Source of the DNA: Saccharum officinarum
Lineage: Eukaryota > Streptophyta > Magnoliopsida > Poales > Poaceae
Direction of reading: 5' to 3'
Assembly: GCA_020631735.1 (NCBI GenBank)
Contig: CM036160.1
Span: 114,434,680-114,498,679 of the forward strand
DNA: 64,000 nt
Shown here: positions 52,625 to 64,000 of the stretch, in pieces
How the letters are laid out: each line of letters starts with the position of its first letter
Position numbering within the stretch: the stretch's first letter is position 1
Notes under the pieces: generated by a model
Database searches by the model: none
Told to the model about the DNA's origin: nothing
What the model saw: only the letters and a program-made list of their open reading frames with translations
Made by a program: the position numbers and the translations under genes

Positions 52625-53584
52625 TCACTCATAAGTGTCTGATTCTGCCGATGCGATGATATAAGAAGAATCACCAGGAATAACTTCAATTTTGTCTCCA
52701 ACCCATTGTATAAGACACTGATGCATTGTAGAAGGAACACAACAATTAGCATGAATCCAATCCCTTCCTAAAAGCAGATTATATGCACCCTTACCATTAA
52801 TAACAAAGAAAGTTGTCGGTAAGGTTTTACTGCCGATGGTCAATTCAACACACACTGCCCCTTTAGCTGGTGATACATTGCCTTTAAAGTCCTTTAGCAT
52901 CATATCAGTCTTAGTTAAGTCTTGATCTCCCTTACCAAGCTTCCGATACATCACATAAGACATAATATTAATTGCAGCTCCTCCATCAATAAGTATCTTA
53001 GATACAGGCTGTCCATCAACTCTGCCTTTTACAAACAAAGCCTTGAGGTGTTGTCTCTCATCATCGGCAGGCTTCTCAAAAATAGCCATCATTGGATCTA
53101 GTGTTAATTGAGCTATTTGGTCAGAGAAAAAAACTTCTTCTTCGCTATCAGATAGAGCCAAAAATTCCATCGGCAACATAAACACCATATTGACATCTGC
53201 CGATGGGCCTTTATTTTTGTGCCTTATGTGCCACTGCTGATTATCAGATTTCTCATTGGAGGGACTTCCTTCTTGGTAAAAGTCTTTTTGACGCTCTCGC
53301 TGCATTTTCCTTTTCTGTGTCTTTGTCAAATCCTCTGGACACCATTGAGGAAGTTTAGTTTTCCACACTGGCTGATAGGTCCTGGTTGTCTCCACACAAC
53401 GTATATTAGGATCCCTGTAAAATATTTCTTCATCAGGAACTCTTGCATTTGCCATCTCTTCAAGTTCTTCTTGGTTTCTTGGAAAATATGCAACGTGTTT
53501 ACCAAGCCTTTCATGTACACTGAGCCTGCCCCCCAGCCGATCATATACTGATGCTCTCCTTCTGATCGGCTCATTAATGGACAA
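52625..53584 (-). pseudogene. Gypsy gag C-terminus and aspartic protease
   Basis: A retropepsin core ILIDGGAAINIMS (Asp-Gly-Gly instead of the usual Asp-Ser/Thr-Gly) is followed by YNLLLGRDWIH, the second protease motif. The N-terminal half is charged and links to gag. A stop and frame break separate it from the reverse transcriptase. Confidence 0.8.
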
Positions 53585-53791
53585 AGCTTGATTACCAGAT
53601 TGAAATCTTCTTATAGGACGATTAACTCCATAATAACCATTGCACTCTGGGCAATCTTCAACAGTAGGTAACCTAATACCTTCCTCCCAATAATGAATAA
53701 AAAACGGACAATTCCAATTATCCTTATGCCGATTCCACTCTTCTTTACGTCTTTCTTCTTGCTGTTGTCGATATCGGTCCCTTCGCTGACG

Positions 53792-54442
53792 CTAGCCTTC
53801 CTGTTGTCTTTGTTGAGTAATCATGATACCAGATCGAGGAGGCTTTCCAGAACTGCCACCTTTTGTCAATAGCCCATTGTCTTTTGCATCATCGGTAGTT
53901 ATCCGATGTTGGGGATCTACTGATGCATTCTTTTTAGCAGCTTCCGATGTCAACACCTTAATTTTACCTTCAGTATCCAACATATTTGCTGGAAAAGGAT
54001 GTTGATCAATTTTCATCGGCTTCTGAATCTTGAAATTGCCAAATTTTATTCTCCCAGACTCAATAGCTAACTGTAATTGTTGTCTAAATACTTTGCACTC
54101 ATTTGTACTGTGTGAAGTTGCATTATGCCATTTGCAATACAGCATATGCTTCAACTCTTCTGCCGATGGGATCACATGATTAGGTGACAACTTAATCTGG
54201 CCCTCCTGAAGCAAAAGATCAAATATCTTATCGGCTTTGGTGACGTCGAAAGTAAACTTCTCTGGCTCTTTGTGACCAAAGGGACAAGATATCGGCTTTT
54301 TATTCTTAACCCACTCAGTCAAACCGATAACTGGTTCTTCATCCGAATCAGAATCTTCTACTTCTTCGACAAATGAAACTTTCTTATTCCAATTCCTTTT
54401 AGGTTCAAAAACCCTAGTGTCTTGATCAGAAATTCTTTGCAC
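53792..54442 (-). pseudogene. Gypsy gag, zinc-knuckle-like region
   Basis: It carries YCKWHNATSHSTNECKVF, the Cys/His motif typical of Tat-lineage gag proteins, and an acidic linker EDSDSDEE. It ends in a stop after QQRQQEG. Confidence 0.72.
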
Positions 54443-54469
54443 TAGATGACTTAGGCTTTTGAACTCCTA

Positions 54470-55508
54470 AGAAGCATATATGTCCTTAAGGTGTGGCAAC
54501 AATCCCTGAAAGGCCAAATCGGCAAGCTGCCGATCATCCAACACCAGGCTATAACATTTGTTCTTTACATCTCGTAGCCTTTGCACAAAGCCTTCTACCG
54601 ATTCATCATTGCGTTGTTTCATCTTTACCAAATCGGTAAGCTTCTTTTCATGAACTCCAGCAAAGAAATACTTATGAAATTGCTTTTCCAGATCAGCCCA
54701 AGTAATAATAGAATTTGGCGGTAGTGAGATAAACCATGTAAATGTTGATCCAGATAGAGATGATGAAAAACAAACGAACTCTCAATTTATCTCTACAAGC
54801 TGCCTCTCCACATTGAATAATAAAACGATTAACATGCTCCATGGTTGATGTATCGTCCTGCCCAGAAAACTTAGTGAAATCTGGCACCTTGTAACGATTT
54901 GGGAGAGGAATTAAATCATATGATTTGGGAGAGGAATTAAATCATATGCCGGAGGATACGGAGTCTGATAAGAATAGGTATTAACTTTGGGCTTGATCCC
55001 AAACAGATCCTTCATAATTTCTGCTATTTTATCGGCCCAAAAAGCATCAACATCTTGTTGACGACATGGTTGAATCTCCACTGGAGGTACTTGCTGATAC
55101 CCTTCTGCATACCTTTGTGGCCCACGATCTCCAGCAATTGGCATATTTGTCACTATCTGTGGTCCATTAACCTACTGAAAAGGGTTTATCGGTTGAGCTG
55201 CTGATGCTTGATTCTGAAAACCAGCATGCATGTGACCTTGATGAACACCTGTGGCTTGCTGATTTGGCTGAACTGAATGTTGAGTGGGAAACTGCCCTGG
55301 CCAATTATTAGCGTTCATCGGTACAAAATTTGCCGATGGTTGGTAACTTGTTGGCATTGCCGGATAATTACAACTAACTTGAGGTAAAACCTGGACTCCA
55401 GGTTGACTTACGATTGGAGCCTTCTGTTGCATCGGTAACAAATTTGCCGCTGGACTTGAACTAAATGTTTGACCCAAAGACACTTGGAAACCTCCTAGAG
55501 TTGGTTGT
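54470..55508 (-). pseudogene. Gypsy gag, middle part, broken
   Basis: The capsid-like region includes PDFTKFSGQDDTSTMEHVNR (Retrotrans_gag type). A 26-bp tandem duplication at 54896-54947 and other breaks divide it into frames at 54693-54887, 54911-55153 and 55172-55483. The leading part is proline/glutamine-rich. Confidence 0.7.
54896..54947. repeat. 26-bp tandem duplication in gypsy gag
   Basis: GATTTGGGAGAGGAATTAAA and the next six bases occur twice head to tail without a mismatch. 26 is not a multiple of three, so it shifts the frame. Confidence 0.92.
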
Positions 55509-57827
55509 TGTAAGGTCCTAGATGGCTAGAGGGGGGGTGAATAGCCTATAAAAAATTCTACAAGCACCACTAAGCAAACTTGTTAGAATAACAAACGGCG
55601 TAAAGCGAGTTTTGCTTAGCCAAAGGTTGTGATGCAAGCCTCCTATCCACAAGTCTAGTAGATTATGATCTCTAGTTCACACAAGTGCTAAGTCACTAAC
55701 TTACACTAGTGAGCAAGCTAACAACTACTAGAAAAAGGCTATCACTAGAGCTACACAAGATAATCTAGTAAAAGTAAATGCGAGAGAGAGGATTGTGAAT
55801 CTTATACCGACGGTGGAGTGAAGATGTTGCCAATCACCAAGATGATATATAATCAATTAATATTGACAACAACACAATATGTAGACCAATCACCGGAAGA
55901 CAAGAGACACAATATTTTTGTTCACCCGGTGTTCACTTGTGCACCGACAAGCTACGTCACCGGTTGTGTCGACCAACACTTAGATGGTTCCTCGGTATGA
56001 CCCTCAAGTCACTTGCCCCTCAAGGCATGCCCCGCAAGGCACCGCAAGACACCACTCTCAAGTGAGGTAACTCAATGACACGCGCAATCCAATAGAGTTG
56101 CTTTTGGCGTCCCGCCGAGGAAAGCACAAGAACCTCTTACAAACAACCGGAGGTGGCCAAGAACAATCACCTTCTCTTGCCAACGCCTCCAACAATCTCC
56201 AAGCCGGCTAGGAGCGGTACTCTCCAAGAGTAACAAGAAATCCACCGGCTAAACCACCCACAAGTGCCACTAGATGCCCTCAAGCTATGCAATGCACTTT
56301 GGGATCACTCAATCTCACTTTTGATTTGTAATCAAGCAAGAGAGATGAGTGGGAGGAGTAGCTCTAGCTCAAAGGATGCACAAGAGTGTTAGAAATACCA
56401 AGAGACCTCCCCAAGGGCCGGCCAACGAGTATTTATAAGCATCCCATCCAAATAGAGCTGTTGCCACTCCACTAACCGTTTTTTCGGGATGACCGGACGC
56501 GCCGGTCGAAACTGACCGGACACGCTTCACCGCGTCCGGTCGCCCTGCGACGTCCACGTGTCCCTCGAATTCAAACGCGACCGTTAGATCCTCCAACGGT
56601 CACTGTGCGCCAACGGTCAAACGCTATGACCGGATGCGCTGCTCAATCGACCGGACGCGCCGGTCGCACAGCACCGCGCGCGCGAAGCAACGACCGGACG
56701 CGCTCCTCGCAACGACCGGACGCGCCGATCCACACAGCACCCGCGCCCGCGAAACAACGACCGGACGCGCTCCTCGCAACGACCGGACGCGGCAGTGCCA
56801 GCGTCCGGTCGGAGTCCAGTAAGCTCCCTTGACGACCGGACACGTCCGATCGCGTGGACCGGACGCGCCCCGCGTCCGATCGTCCTTGCGAACCGCAGTT
56901 CCTTCTGGGCACTTGACCGGACGCGTCGGTCCCGCGAGTGACCGGACGCGCCGGTTGCAAACCCTAGGCCGCGCGCCCGATACCGCGTTGTACTGACCGG
57001 ACGCGTCCGGTCACACCGTGACCGCGTCCGGTGCAGCGTCCGGTCACCTCAGTGACCCCGTTCGCCTCTGTTTCTTTTCCGACTTTCGGCGTAGTGGAAA
57101 ATAGGCATTTCATTTCCCCGAAATCGCCTGAATCCCGCACTCACACGCTCGGCGGGAGGGAGAGAGGAACCCAAACCCCTCTCTACCCGCAAACCACAGC
57201 GCGACCAACGCCACCTTTGCAAATGTGCCAACACCATCAAGTGTACATCTCCATGTGCTTGTGTGTTAGCTTTTTCTCAATCATTTTCAAAGGTTTTCCA
57301 ATTAGCTCACTAGGCCCTACATGCAATGCACTTCATGAATTCACCTAGTGGCACCCGTGCATCGAATAACCGATAAGACTTCCCCTCTTAATAGTCCGGC
57401 TATCGATCCTAAACCACTCACACCCTCTATGGTGTCTTGAGTGTAAAACAAAATGGCCCTATGGTTATACCTTTGCCTTGAGCCCATTTTGTTTCTCCAA
57501 ATGATATGATCCACTTTATATCATCACATGACCGTCTCGATCCATCGACCTTGACTTCACTTGCTCTTTACCGTTGCATCGGTCTGTCGGCGCTAAGTCT
57601 TGCTCAAGCTTCACCATCGCATGGTCCTTCGCTTCGAAGCCTCAACTTGCCCTTCACCTTCACACCGGTCCATCGAGCCAAGCCTCATCTTGGTCTTCAC
57701 TATCTTGGTCATATGAGTCAATGTCATGTCTCATATGCAATGACCACCTTTATCTAAATCATCCACTTAGATACAAAGGTTAGTTCTAGGTTTCATCAAT
57801 TAGCCAAAACCAAACTAGGGACTTTCA
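55509..57827 (-). repeat. Solo LTR of a SIRE/Maximus-type element, 2319 bp
   Basis: On the minus strand it begins TGAAAGTCCCTAGTTTGG and ends GGACCTTACA, with no internal region. Perfect 5-bp target duplications GTTGT lie at 55504-55508 and 57828-57832, so it formed by recombination between the two LTRs of one insertion. It contains a TATA box (TATAAATA on the minus strand near 56429) and the GACCGGACGC array at about 56490-57050, including the perfect 20-bp palindrome at 56994-57013. Confidence 0.95.
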
Positions 57828-57832
57828 GTTGT

Positions 57833-58611
57833 ACAGTAGTTGTTGTATTATATTGGGGTACTTGAACTATCGGTGAACCGGCCGATAGCATAGGAGCTTT
57901 TCCCGTTGCATCAAACACTTGAGGTGATCCATGGTTAAAAACAGATGGCTCTAGAGGCATACCATATCCCCACCAATTAGCAGGAGTCTGATTATTCTGT
58001 GGTACAGGACCTGATAAAGCCGATGCTGATAGATCTGTATTAAGCTGAACTCGTCCTGATAATGCTGAATCCGGACGCATCGGTGTAGACTGTACGTTAG
58101 ATAAACCTGCTGATACTGGAAGAGAAGAAATCTCTATACCCGCAACGGCCGGGGGAGCCGATGGAGCAATAGCAGATGCTAATTCTGGTTGATGATAAGC
58201 AGGCCCAACGTAACGAGGTGACGCTTGCCCTTCTTTGAAAGTTCGAATCACAGCATTATGAATAGTATTGGACATCACATTGGAATGATTAATTAAAGCA
58301 TGATTCACTGCAGAATTAACCATCTCTTGAAGTTTACCCGGATTAGAATCAAAGGTAACTTGCCGAGGCAACGGCAAGTCTTGCTTCTGGATGACTTGTC
58401 CACTTTTGTTCAAACTGAATGACTTCAAGCAGAGCTGTCTGTATTCTTCTATAGCCCTCTCCATAGCCTGCTTCTGATCGTCCTTAAGATCTTCTTCTGT
58501 TACCGCGATGATGTTCCCCGCATCGATCTCAGGATTAAGCATCTTGACTAGATCTGTCCCACCGGGCATGCCAAAAGATGTGTTGATGCAAAAGTAGATC
58601 TGCAAACACAA
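57833..58611 (-). pseudogene. Gypsy gag N-terminal part
   Basis: The frame starts near GMPGGTDLVKML and has AITEEDLKDD-type acidic helices (read VTEEDLKDDQKQAMERAIEE), then a long Ser/Pro/Gln-rich region. It continues across the solo LTR into 55172-55483. The segment CATGCCCGGTGGGAC at its start is a conserved Tat/Athila-group landmark near the primer site. Confidence 0.7.
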
Positions 58612-59395
58612 AGGGCTAATACCCGAAATCGATATCCAAAGCGTGCCAGTCGATTTGACCTGTTAATCGACAAGGATGAAGATACGAGCACTTTGGTCCT
58701 GACAACAGCGATATGCCCGGAAGTCACGGCCAAGAGGTACTCACGCGGAACTCGAGGATCGCCGAAGATTGCACTGGAGCAATGCAACTCGCCGAATCGA
58801 TGAGAAGTCGTAAAAAAGAAAAATATGCAAATTGACGAAGTCGTCGAAAGTAGATGTAAATAAGAATAAAAGCTATTTTTGATGTATTGATTGATCTCTT
58901 TTTTTACATTGCCCTTCACCCTATATTTATATCTTGATCTACAGAAACGTAACCAAATACGACTAGGACACTAAATCCAAATCTATGGAAACACATGACT
59001 TTGATACAACTCAGACTCTAATAAACGTATATAAGGAAATTAACTCCTATCTTATTCCATAGTCCGCCTCAGTCACGATGGTATTCTCATCGACCTCCTT
59101 TTTATTGGCACAATCCCTGTTCCATTGGCACAATCCCTGTTCCATCGGCAGCAGCCTTCAAGATCCTTCCATCGGTACATCCCCTGTTTCATCGGCAACA
59201 GTCTTCAAACCATCTTTCATCGGCATCGGCAATAATACCCTTAACCTTATTGGCAACATTTCAATTTGAACCCATACGCCGCTACCACTCATAAGCAAAC
59301 TCATTTTCATCATCTATCAATCTACACAATAATCTTTCCTCTGCTAATTAGCCCTTCCTGACCATCTTGACACGTGCTAAAAAATGATGTCAACA
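58600..59395 (-). repeat. 5' LTR of the gypsy element
   Basis: The left end on the minus strand is TGTTGACATCATTTTTTAGC. The inner end is not sharply defined; I place it just before the gag start, near 58600. AT-rich with repeated CATCGGCA/CCATTGGCA motifs at 59110-59230. Confidence 0.6.
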
Positions 59396-59639
59396 ACTTC
59401 AAATTCATTTGATTTTCATGAATGAGCCTAGAACATGTAAATTATGACTAGATGCACTAAACAAGTCCTTAACATATAATGTATGACATGTCAACTAATT
59501 GTACCTTGGGGCTCGAAGGAGAGGCATGTCATATCATGGAGGTGCATCAACTCATGTTGGAGAAGTCAAGTATGTTCAACTCATTCTTTAGCTTGTGAAA
59601 TCTCTTCTCATCAAGTGGCTTGGTGAATAGATCGGCTAA

Positions 59640-60914
59640 TTAATCTTCGGTGCCCACACTCTCAATAGCAATGTCACCCTTTTGTTGATGATCTCTAATA
59701 AAGTGATGGCGAACATCAATATATTTTGTTCTTTGATGTTGAACCGGATTGTTGGTTAGCTTCACGTCACTTTCATTGTCACATAGCAATGGCACATTCT
59801 TGAAATTGATTCCAAAATCCTTCAATGTTGCCTTCATCCATAAGATTTGTGCACAACAACTACCCGCGGCGATGTATTTAGCTTCGGCGGTAGATAGTGC
59901 AATACTATTTTGCTTCTTGGATGACCATGAGACAAGTGATCTTCCCAACAATTGACAAGTTCCGAAAGTGCTTTTTCTCTCTACTTTGTCACCGGCATAG
60001 TCAGAATCCGAATATCCAACTAGCTCAAAGCTTGCACCTTTGGGATACCATAATCCAACATTTTGTGTATGCTTTAAGTACCTCAATATTCTCTTTGTTG
60101 CCTTCAAATGACTTTCTCTTGGTGAGGCTTGAAATCTTGCATACATGCATACACTAAACATCACATCGGGCCTTGATGCCATCACATAGAGTAGGCTATC
60201 AATCATTGATCTATATAGCTTTTGATCCACCTTGTTGCCATTCTTGTCACTGTCCAAGCTTCCACTAGTGCTCATTGGAGTAGTGATTCCTTTTGCATCT
60301 TCCATACCAAACTTCTTTAGCATATCCTTTATGTATTTGGTTTGGCTTACAAATGTTTCTTCCTTCATTTGTTTGATTTGAAGTCCAAGAAAGAAACTAA
60401 GTTCTCCAATCATTGACATTTCAAATTCTTTTGCCATCATTTTTCCAAACTCATCACAATAATCTTGGTTGGTTGAACCGAATATGATATCATCAATATA
60501 TATTTGCAACACAAACAAGTCTTTCTCAATCTTCTTGGTAAATAGTGTTGTATCAGCTTTGCCCATGTCAAATCCTTTGGATAGCAAGAAATCTCTTAAT
60601 CTTTCATACCATGCTCTAGGTGTTTGCTTCAATCCATACAAAGCCTTCCTTAACTTGTATACATGGTTGAGTTTCTTGTCATCTTCAAAACCGGGAGGTT
60701 GCTCCACATACACCTCATCTTGGATGTACCCATTGAGAAATGCACTCTTCACATTCATTTGATATAGCTTGATATTGTGTGCATAAGCATAGGCAAGTAA
60801 GATCCTAATTGCTTCCAATCTTGCAACCGGGGCATAAGTTTTACCAAAATCAAGACCCTCTATTTGTGTGTAACCTTGAGCCACTAGTCTTGCTTTGTTC
60901 CTTACTACTATCAC
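59640..60914 (-). pseudogene. Copia reverse transcriptase and RNase H (second element)
   Basis: An open stretch of 424 residues: [23 protein letters not shown], the catalytic IYIDDIIFGS, then RNase H with SDSDYAGDK and SSKKQNSIALSTAEAKY. It stops at IESVGTED, where the first copy reads on as QLADIF; a CAA to TAA change (59639-59641 region) would explain this. One of the better preserved pieces. Confidence 0.87.
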
Positions 60915-60941
60915 ATCTTGATCTTGCTTGTTGCGAAAGAC

Positions 60942-61631
60942 CTATCTTGTTCCAATGACATTATGATCCTTAGGCCTCTCAACTAGTTCACATACTTCAT
61001 TTCTCTTAAAGTTGTTGAGCTCTTCATGCATTGCATTTACCCAATCCGGATCTCTCAATGCTTTATCAATATCCTTGGGTTCTTTCATTGACACAAAAGA
61101 AGAGTGAGCACAAAAAGATGCCAAACTTGATCTAGTTTGAACTCCCCTTTGTATGTCACCAATGATGGAATCCAATGGATGGTCTCTTGCAATGTTAGTT
61201 GGTTGAAGCACTTGGACTTAATTGCTTGGATGTTGATGTTGATTATGAGTTGGAGATGATGAACTAGCCACTTGTTGATCTTGTTACACTTGAGATGATA
61301 TACTAGCTTGATTTTGCATTAGAGAACCACTAGCTTGTGTAATTAGACTTTGGAGAACTTGATCTTTGTTGTCATCCACATCAATCACTTGCTTTGGTCT
61401 AATATCCATTTCTTTCATAACATTAGTCAATTGAGTTCCTCTCACATCATCCAAGTTATCTTCCTCATCTTGAGAACCATTTGTTTCATCAAACTCAACA
61501 TCATGCACTTCTTCAAGTAAACCACTAGCCAAATTCCAAACTCTATAAGCTTTGCTAGTAGTTGAGTAACCAAGTAGGAAGGCTTCATCACATTTCTTCT
61601 CAAACTTGCTCAATCTAGTGCCCTTCTTCAA
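60942..61631 (-). pseudogene. Copia integrase tail and linker (second element)
   Basis: Two frames (61631-61284 and 61211-60942) continue pol: KGTRLSKFEKKCDE, then the acidic linker, then NIARDHPLDSIIGDIQRGVQ and the RT start DWVNAMHEELNNF. A stop near 61280 and a frame change near 60930 interrupt it. Confidence 0.75.
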
Positions 61632-61655
61632 GATGTAGCATTTGCAACCAAATAC

Positions 61656-62738
61656 CTAAAAGTATGCAATGTTGGGCTTTTTTCCATTTAAGATCTCATA
61701 TGGTGTCTTCTCTAGAAACTTGTGGCAATAGAGGCGGTTGCTATAGAAGCAAGCCGTGTTGATTGCTTCGGCCCAAAATGAATGACTCACATTATACTCA
61801 TTCAATATTGATCTTGCCATATCAATTAAGGTTCTATTCTTCCTCTTAACTAGGCCATTTGATTGAGGTGTATACTTGGCCGAGAATTGATGCTTGATTC
61901 CAAGCTCATCACATAGCTCATCAACTCTTGTGTTTCTACACTCACTTCCATTGTCACTTCTGACTTTCTTGATTGTGGTTTCAAACTCATTTTGCACTCT
62001 CTTGATGAACTTCTTGAATATGTCAAATACATCACTCTTGTCCATAAGAAAGAATATCCATGTATATCTAGTGAAATCATCCACAATCACAAACCCATAC
62101 TTGTTGCCACTAATGCTTGTGTATGTAGTTGGCCTAAATAGATCCATGTGCAACAATTTAAATACCTTGGAAGTACTCATAATGCTTTTCAATGGATGAG
62201 TGTTGCCCACTTGCTTTCCGGTTTGACATGCACTACATAGCTTATCCTTCTCAAATGTGACATCCTTCAAGCCTCTAACTAAGTCATGCTTCACTAACTT
62301 GTTCAATTGCTTCATGCCAACATGACCAAGTCTTCTATGCCATAACCAACCCATACTTGATTTGGTGAGCAAGCATGTTGAAAGTTGAGTGTCACTAGCA
62401 TTGAAATCAACCAAGTATAGATTCTCATATCTAAAACCCTTGAAGATCAAATTGGAGCCATCAACACTAACTATCTCCACATCATTAACACCAAATATGC
62501 ACTTGAAACCAAGATCACACAATTGAGCAACCGAGAGAAGATTGAAGTTCAACTTTTCAACTAAGAGCACATTGGAAATGCTATGATCATTTGAGATTGC
62601 AATCCTTCCAAGAGCCTTCACATCACCCTTGCTATTGTCACCAAATGTGATACTATCAATGCCACTATCATTTGATTTGAGAGAGTTGAACATTCTTGAA
62701 TCACCGGTCATATGTTGAGAGCACCCACTATCAAGCAC
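61656..62738 (-). pseudogene. Copia protease and integrase (second element)
   Basis: It starts MLDSGCSQHMTGDS (protease), then WHRRLGHVGMKQL and CSACQTGKQ (zinc domain), VIVDDFTRYTW and RSDNGSE (core). Where the first copy reads NGVVERK, this one reads NGLVKRK, so the catalytic glutamate of the DDE triad is lysine. A TAG after IAYF breaks the frame; 61631-61284 continues it. Confidence 0.85.
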
Positions 62739-62780
62739 CCAGTGCCTTCCTCCGGCCTTATAATTGACCTACAAAACAAG

Positions 62781-63980
62781 TTAATGTTTCTTAGGTACCC
62801 ATACTTGCTTGGGTTCTTGGAGGTTAGTCACTAAGCTCTTTGGTACCCAAATGGCCTTCTTCTTTGGACCCACAATTGGTGTACCAACAAACTTAGCATG
62901 CACACCTTTCTCACCCTTGGTAAGAACATAACAAGAATCAAAAGGAATGTAATTTATTTTAGCATGAAACTTGTTGTTGTTCTTGTTCATTTTATTACAA
63001 TTAATCTCTAGATGCCCAAATTGTTTGCATCTATTACAATAACGACCATTGCTCTTCACAAAGCGAGGCTTTGGAGTAGCAAAGGCCGCCTTGCCCTTCT
63101 TGGGAGTATAGTCCAAACCCTCTTTATTGAGAGAGAACCTTTGGCTACCCAAGCATTTTAGCAAGCGGGTATCCCCACCATAGGCTTTGCCTAATGCGCG
63201 GGTGAGATCATCCACCTCTCTCTTGAGAGTCTCATTCTCAACCACAAGTGATGAATCACTAGTAGTAGAGATAGAGTTGGTTGTTGTGGATGATGATGAG
63301 CTACATAAAGCATTAGTAGGACCAACAAATAAAGAATCATCAATAATATCACATGTTAGTCCAATATCACAAGTGATAATCACTTGCTACTTCTTAGCTT
63401 CCTTCATGAACTTCTCTAACTTGAGGTCCTTTTCCTTGATGAGCTCAAATAGAGTGGAGTGAGCTTCCTTAAGCCTAGTGTGAGCAATTTCAAGATCCTC
63501 GTGGTCTTCCTTTAGACACTCACGAGAGACCTCTAGCTCATCAAAGGATTTCCTAAGAGTTTTGAGCTCTTGTTCAATTCCTTTGCACTCCTTACTCTTT
63601 TTGAGAGCTACAAGCTCCTTCATTAAGGCATCATTTTCATTGCTCTTGGCAATGAGCTCTTGTTCCAAGATTTTATATTTCTTGGTGGTCCTCTTGTAGC
63701 CCTTGCTCATTTGATCTATTATGCCCAATAGATCATCCTTGGAGTAGTCCTCATCCTCCTCATCATCACTCCTACAACCATCACTAGCACAAGAATCATC
63801 ATCACTATTATCATATTTTATCTTGGTAGGTTTGGCTATAAGGCATGTTGATGTAGTGTCAAAGATGGATGACTTGTTGGAGAGGACGATGCTTGTAATG
63901 GCTCGCTGAGTGGTCCTTTCATCATCACTAGAGCTTGCATCATCATCACTATTCGAGTTGTCACTATCCCAAGTGACCAC
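62781..63980 (-). pseudogene. Copia gag C-terminal region (second element)
   Basis: An acidic, coiled-coil-like segment (63980-63387, repeated SDDE and long K/E/L helices) is followed after a stop by 63383-62781 with the zinc knuckle CNRCKQFGHLEINC. It ends in TAA after VWVPKKH, at the same place as the first element's gag stop. Confidence 0.8.
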
Positions 63981-64000
63981 ATAACCACCACCCTTCTTCT

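Larger units (their letters stand above)
51340..59395 (-). mobile_element. Tat/Retand-like Ty3-gypsy element, 3' half missing
   Basis: On the minus strand the order is 5' LTR (from 59395, starting TGTTGACATC), gag, protease, reverse transcriptase and the first part of RNase H. Homology then fades near 51340; most of RNase H, the integrase and the 3' LTR are absent. Gag is interrupted by a solo LTR (55509-57827). Several frameshifts and stops break the frames. Confidence 0.82.
59396..64000 (-). mobile_element. Second SIRE/Maximus Ty1-copia element, partial
   Basis: Reading on the minus strand from 64000: gag, protease, integrase, reverse transcriptase and RNase H in the same order as the element at 20340. 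Only about 240 bp of 3' non-coding sequence remain before the gypsy LTR at 59395; its own LTRs are outside the window or lost. It belongs to a close but different subfamily from the first copy. Confidence 0.88.

Overview
The window is nuclear DNA of a grass. GC-rich first exons, GT/AG introns, Tourist, Stowaway and hAT miniature elements, SIRE/Maximus copia elements, a Tekay-type LTR and cereal-like host proteins all fit; Andropogoneae (sorghum, sugarcane, Miscanthus) is my guess. Transposons make up well over half of it, and all host genes are spliced. There is one assembly gap (100 N, 20240-20339). I worked out exon structures by reading both strands and checking splice sites and phase; no alignment was run.

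Layout. 1-289: the end of a SIRE-type LTR. 290-2072: GC-rich and tandem repeats and a Tourist MITE. 2073-9581 (minus): an eight-exon gene for a multi-pass membrane protein (Rolling-stone/At1g10660-like). Its fourth intron carries a complete RTE-clade LINE with an open 1040-codon frame and an 18-bp target duplication, plus a hAT MITE. 9996-14034: miniature elements, including a SINE-like sequence and two MITE copies facing each other. 14119-16370: two convergent lipid-transfer-protein-like genes, one ending in a stop exactly where its eighth cysteine should be. 16371-20239: gene-poor transposon remnants.

20240-30311 (plus): a full-length but heavily frameshifted SIRE/Maximus copia element with both LTRs. 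30312-35424 (minus): part of a Tekay-like element with a 4.8-kb LTR. 35598-36956 (plus): a decayed, 5'-truncated RCL1 copy. 38193-39027 (minus): two phase-compatible exons of an unrecognised gene. 40692-41608 (minus): a PLA2-like gene. 42411-48070 (minus): a complete ten-exon NTRC gene, whose introns hold an L1 fragment, a 93-103-bp tandem array and a 49-bp MITE hairpin. 49231-50887 (minus): the large last exon of a membrane plus armadillo-like (BLE2-like) gene. 51340-64000: a nest in which a truncated Tat/Retand gypsy element carries a solo SIRE-family LTR (2319 bp, 5-bp target duplication) and abuts a second SIRE copia element. The host genes have no evident joint pathway. The clearest structure not explained by ordinary annotation is a CpG-rich array of palindromic GACCGGACGC/GCGTCCGGTC motifs found in all three large SIRE-family LTRs.
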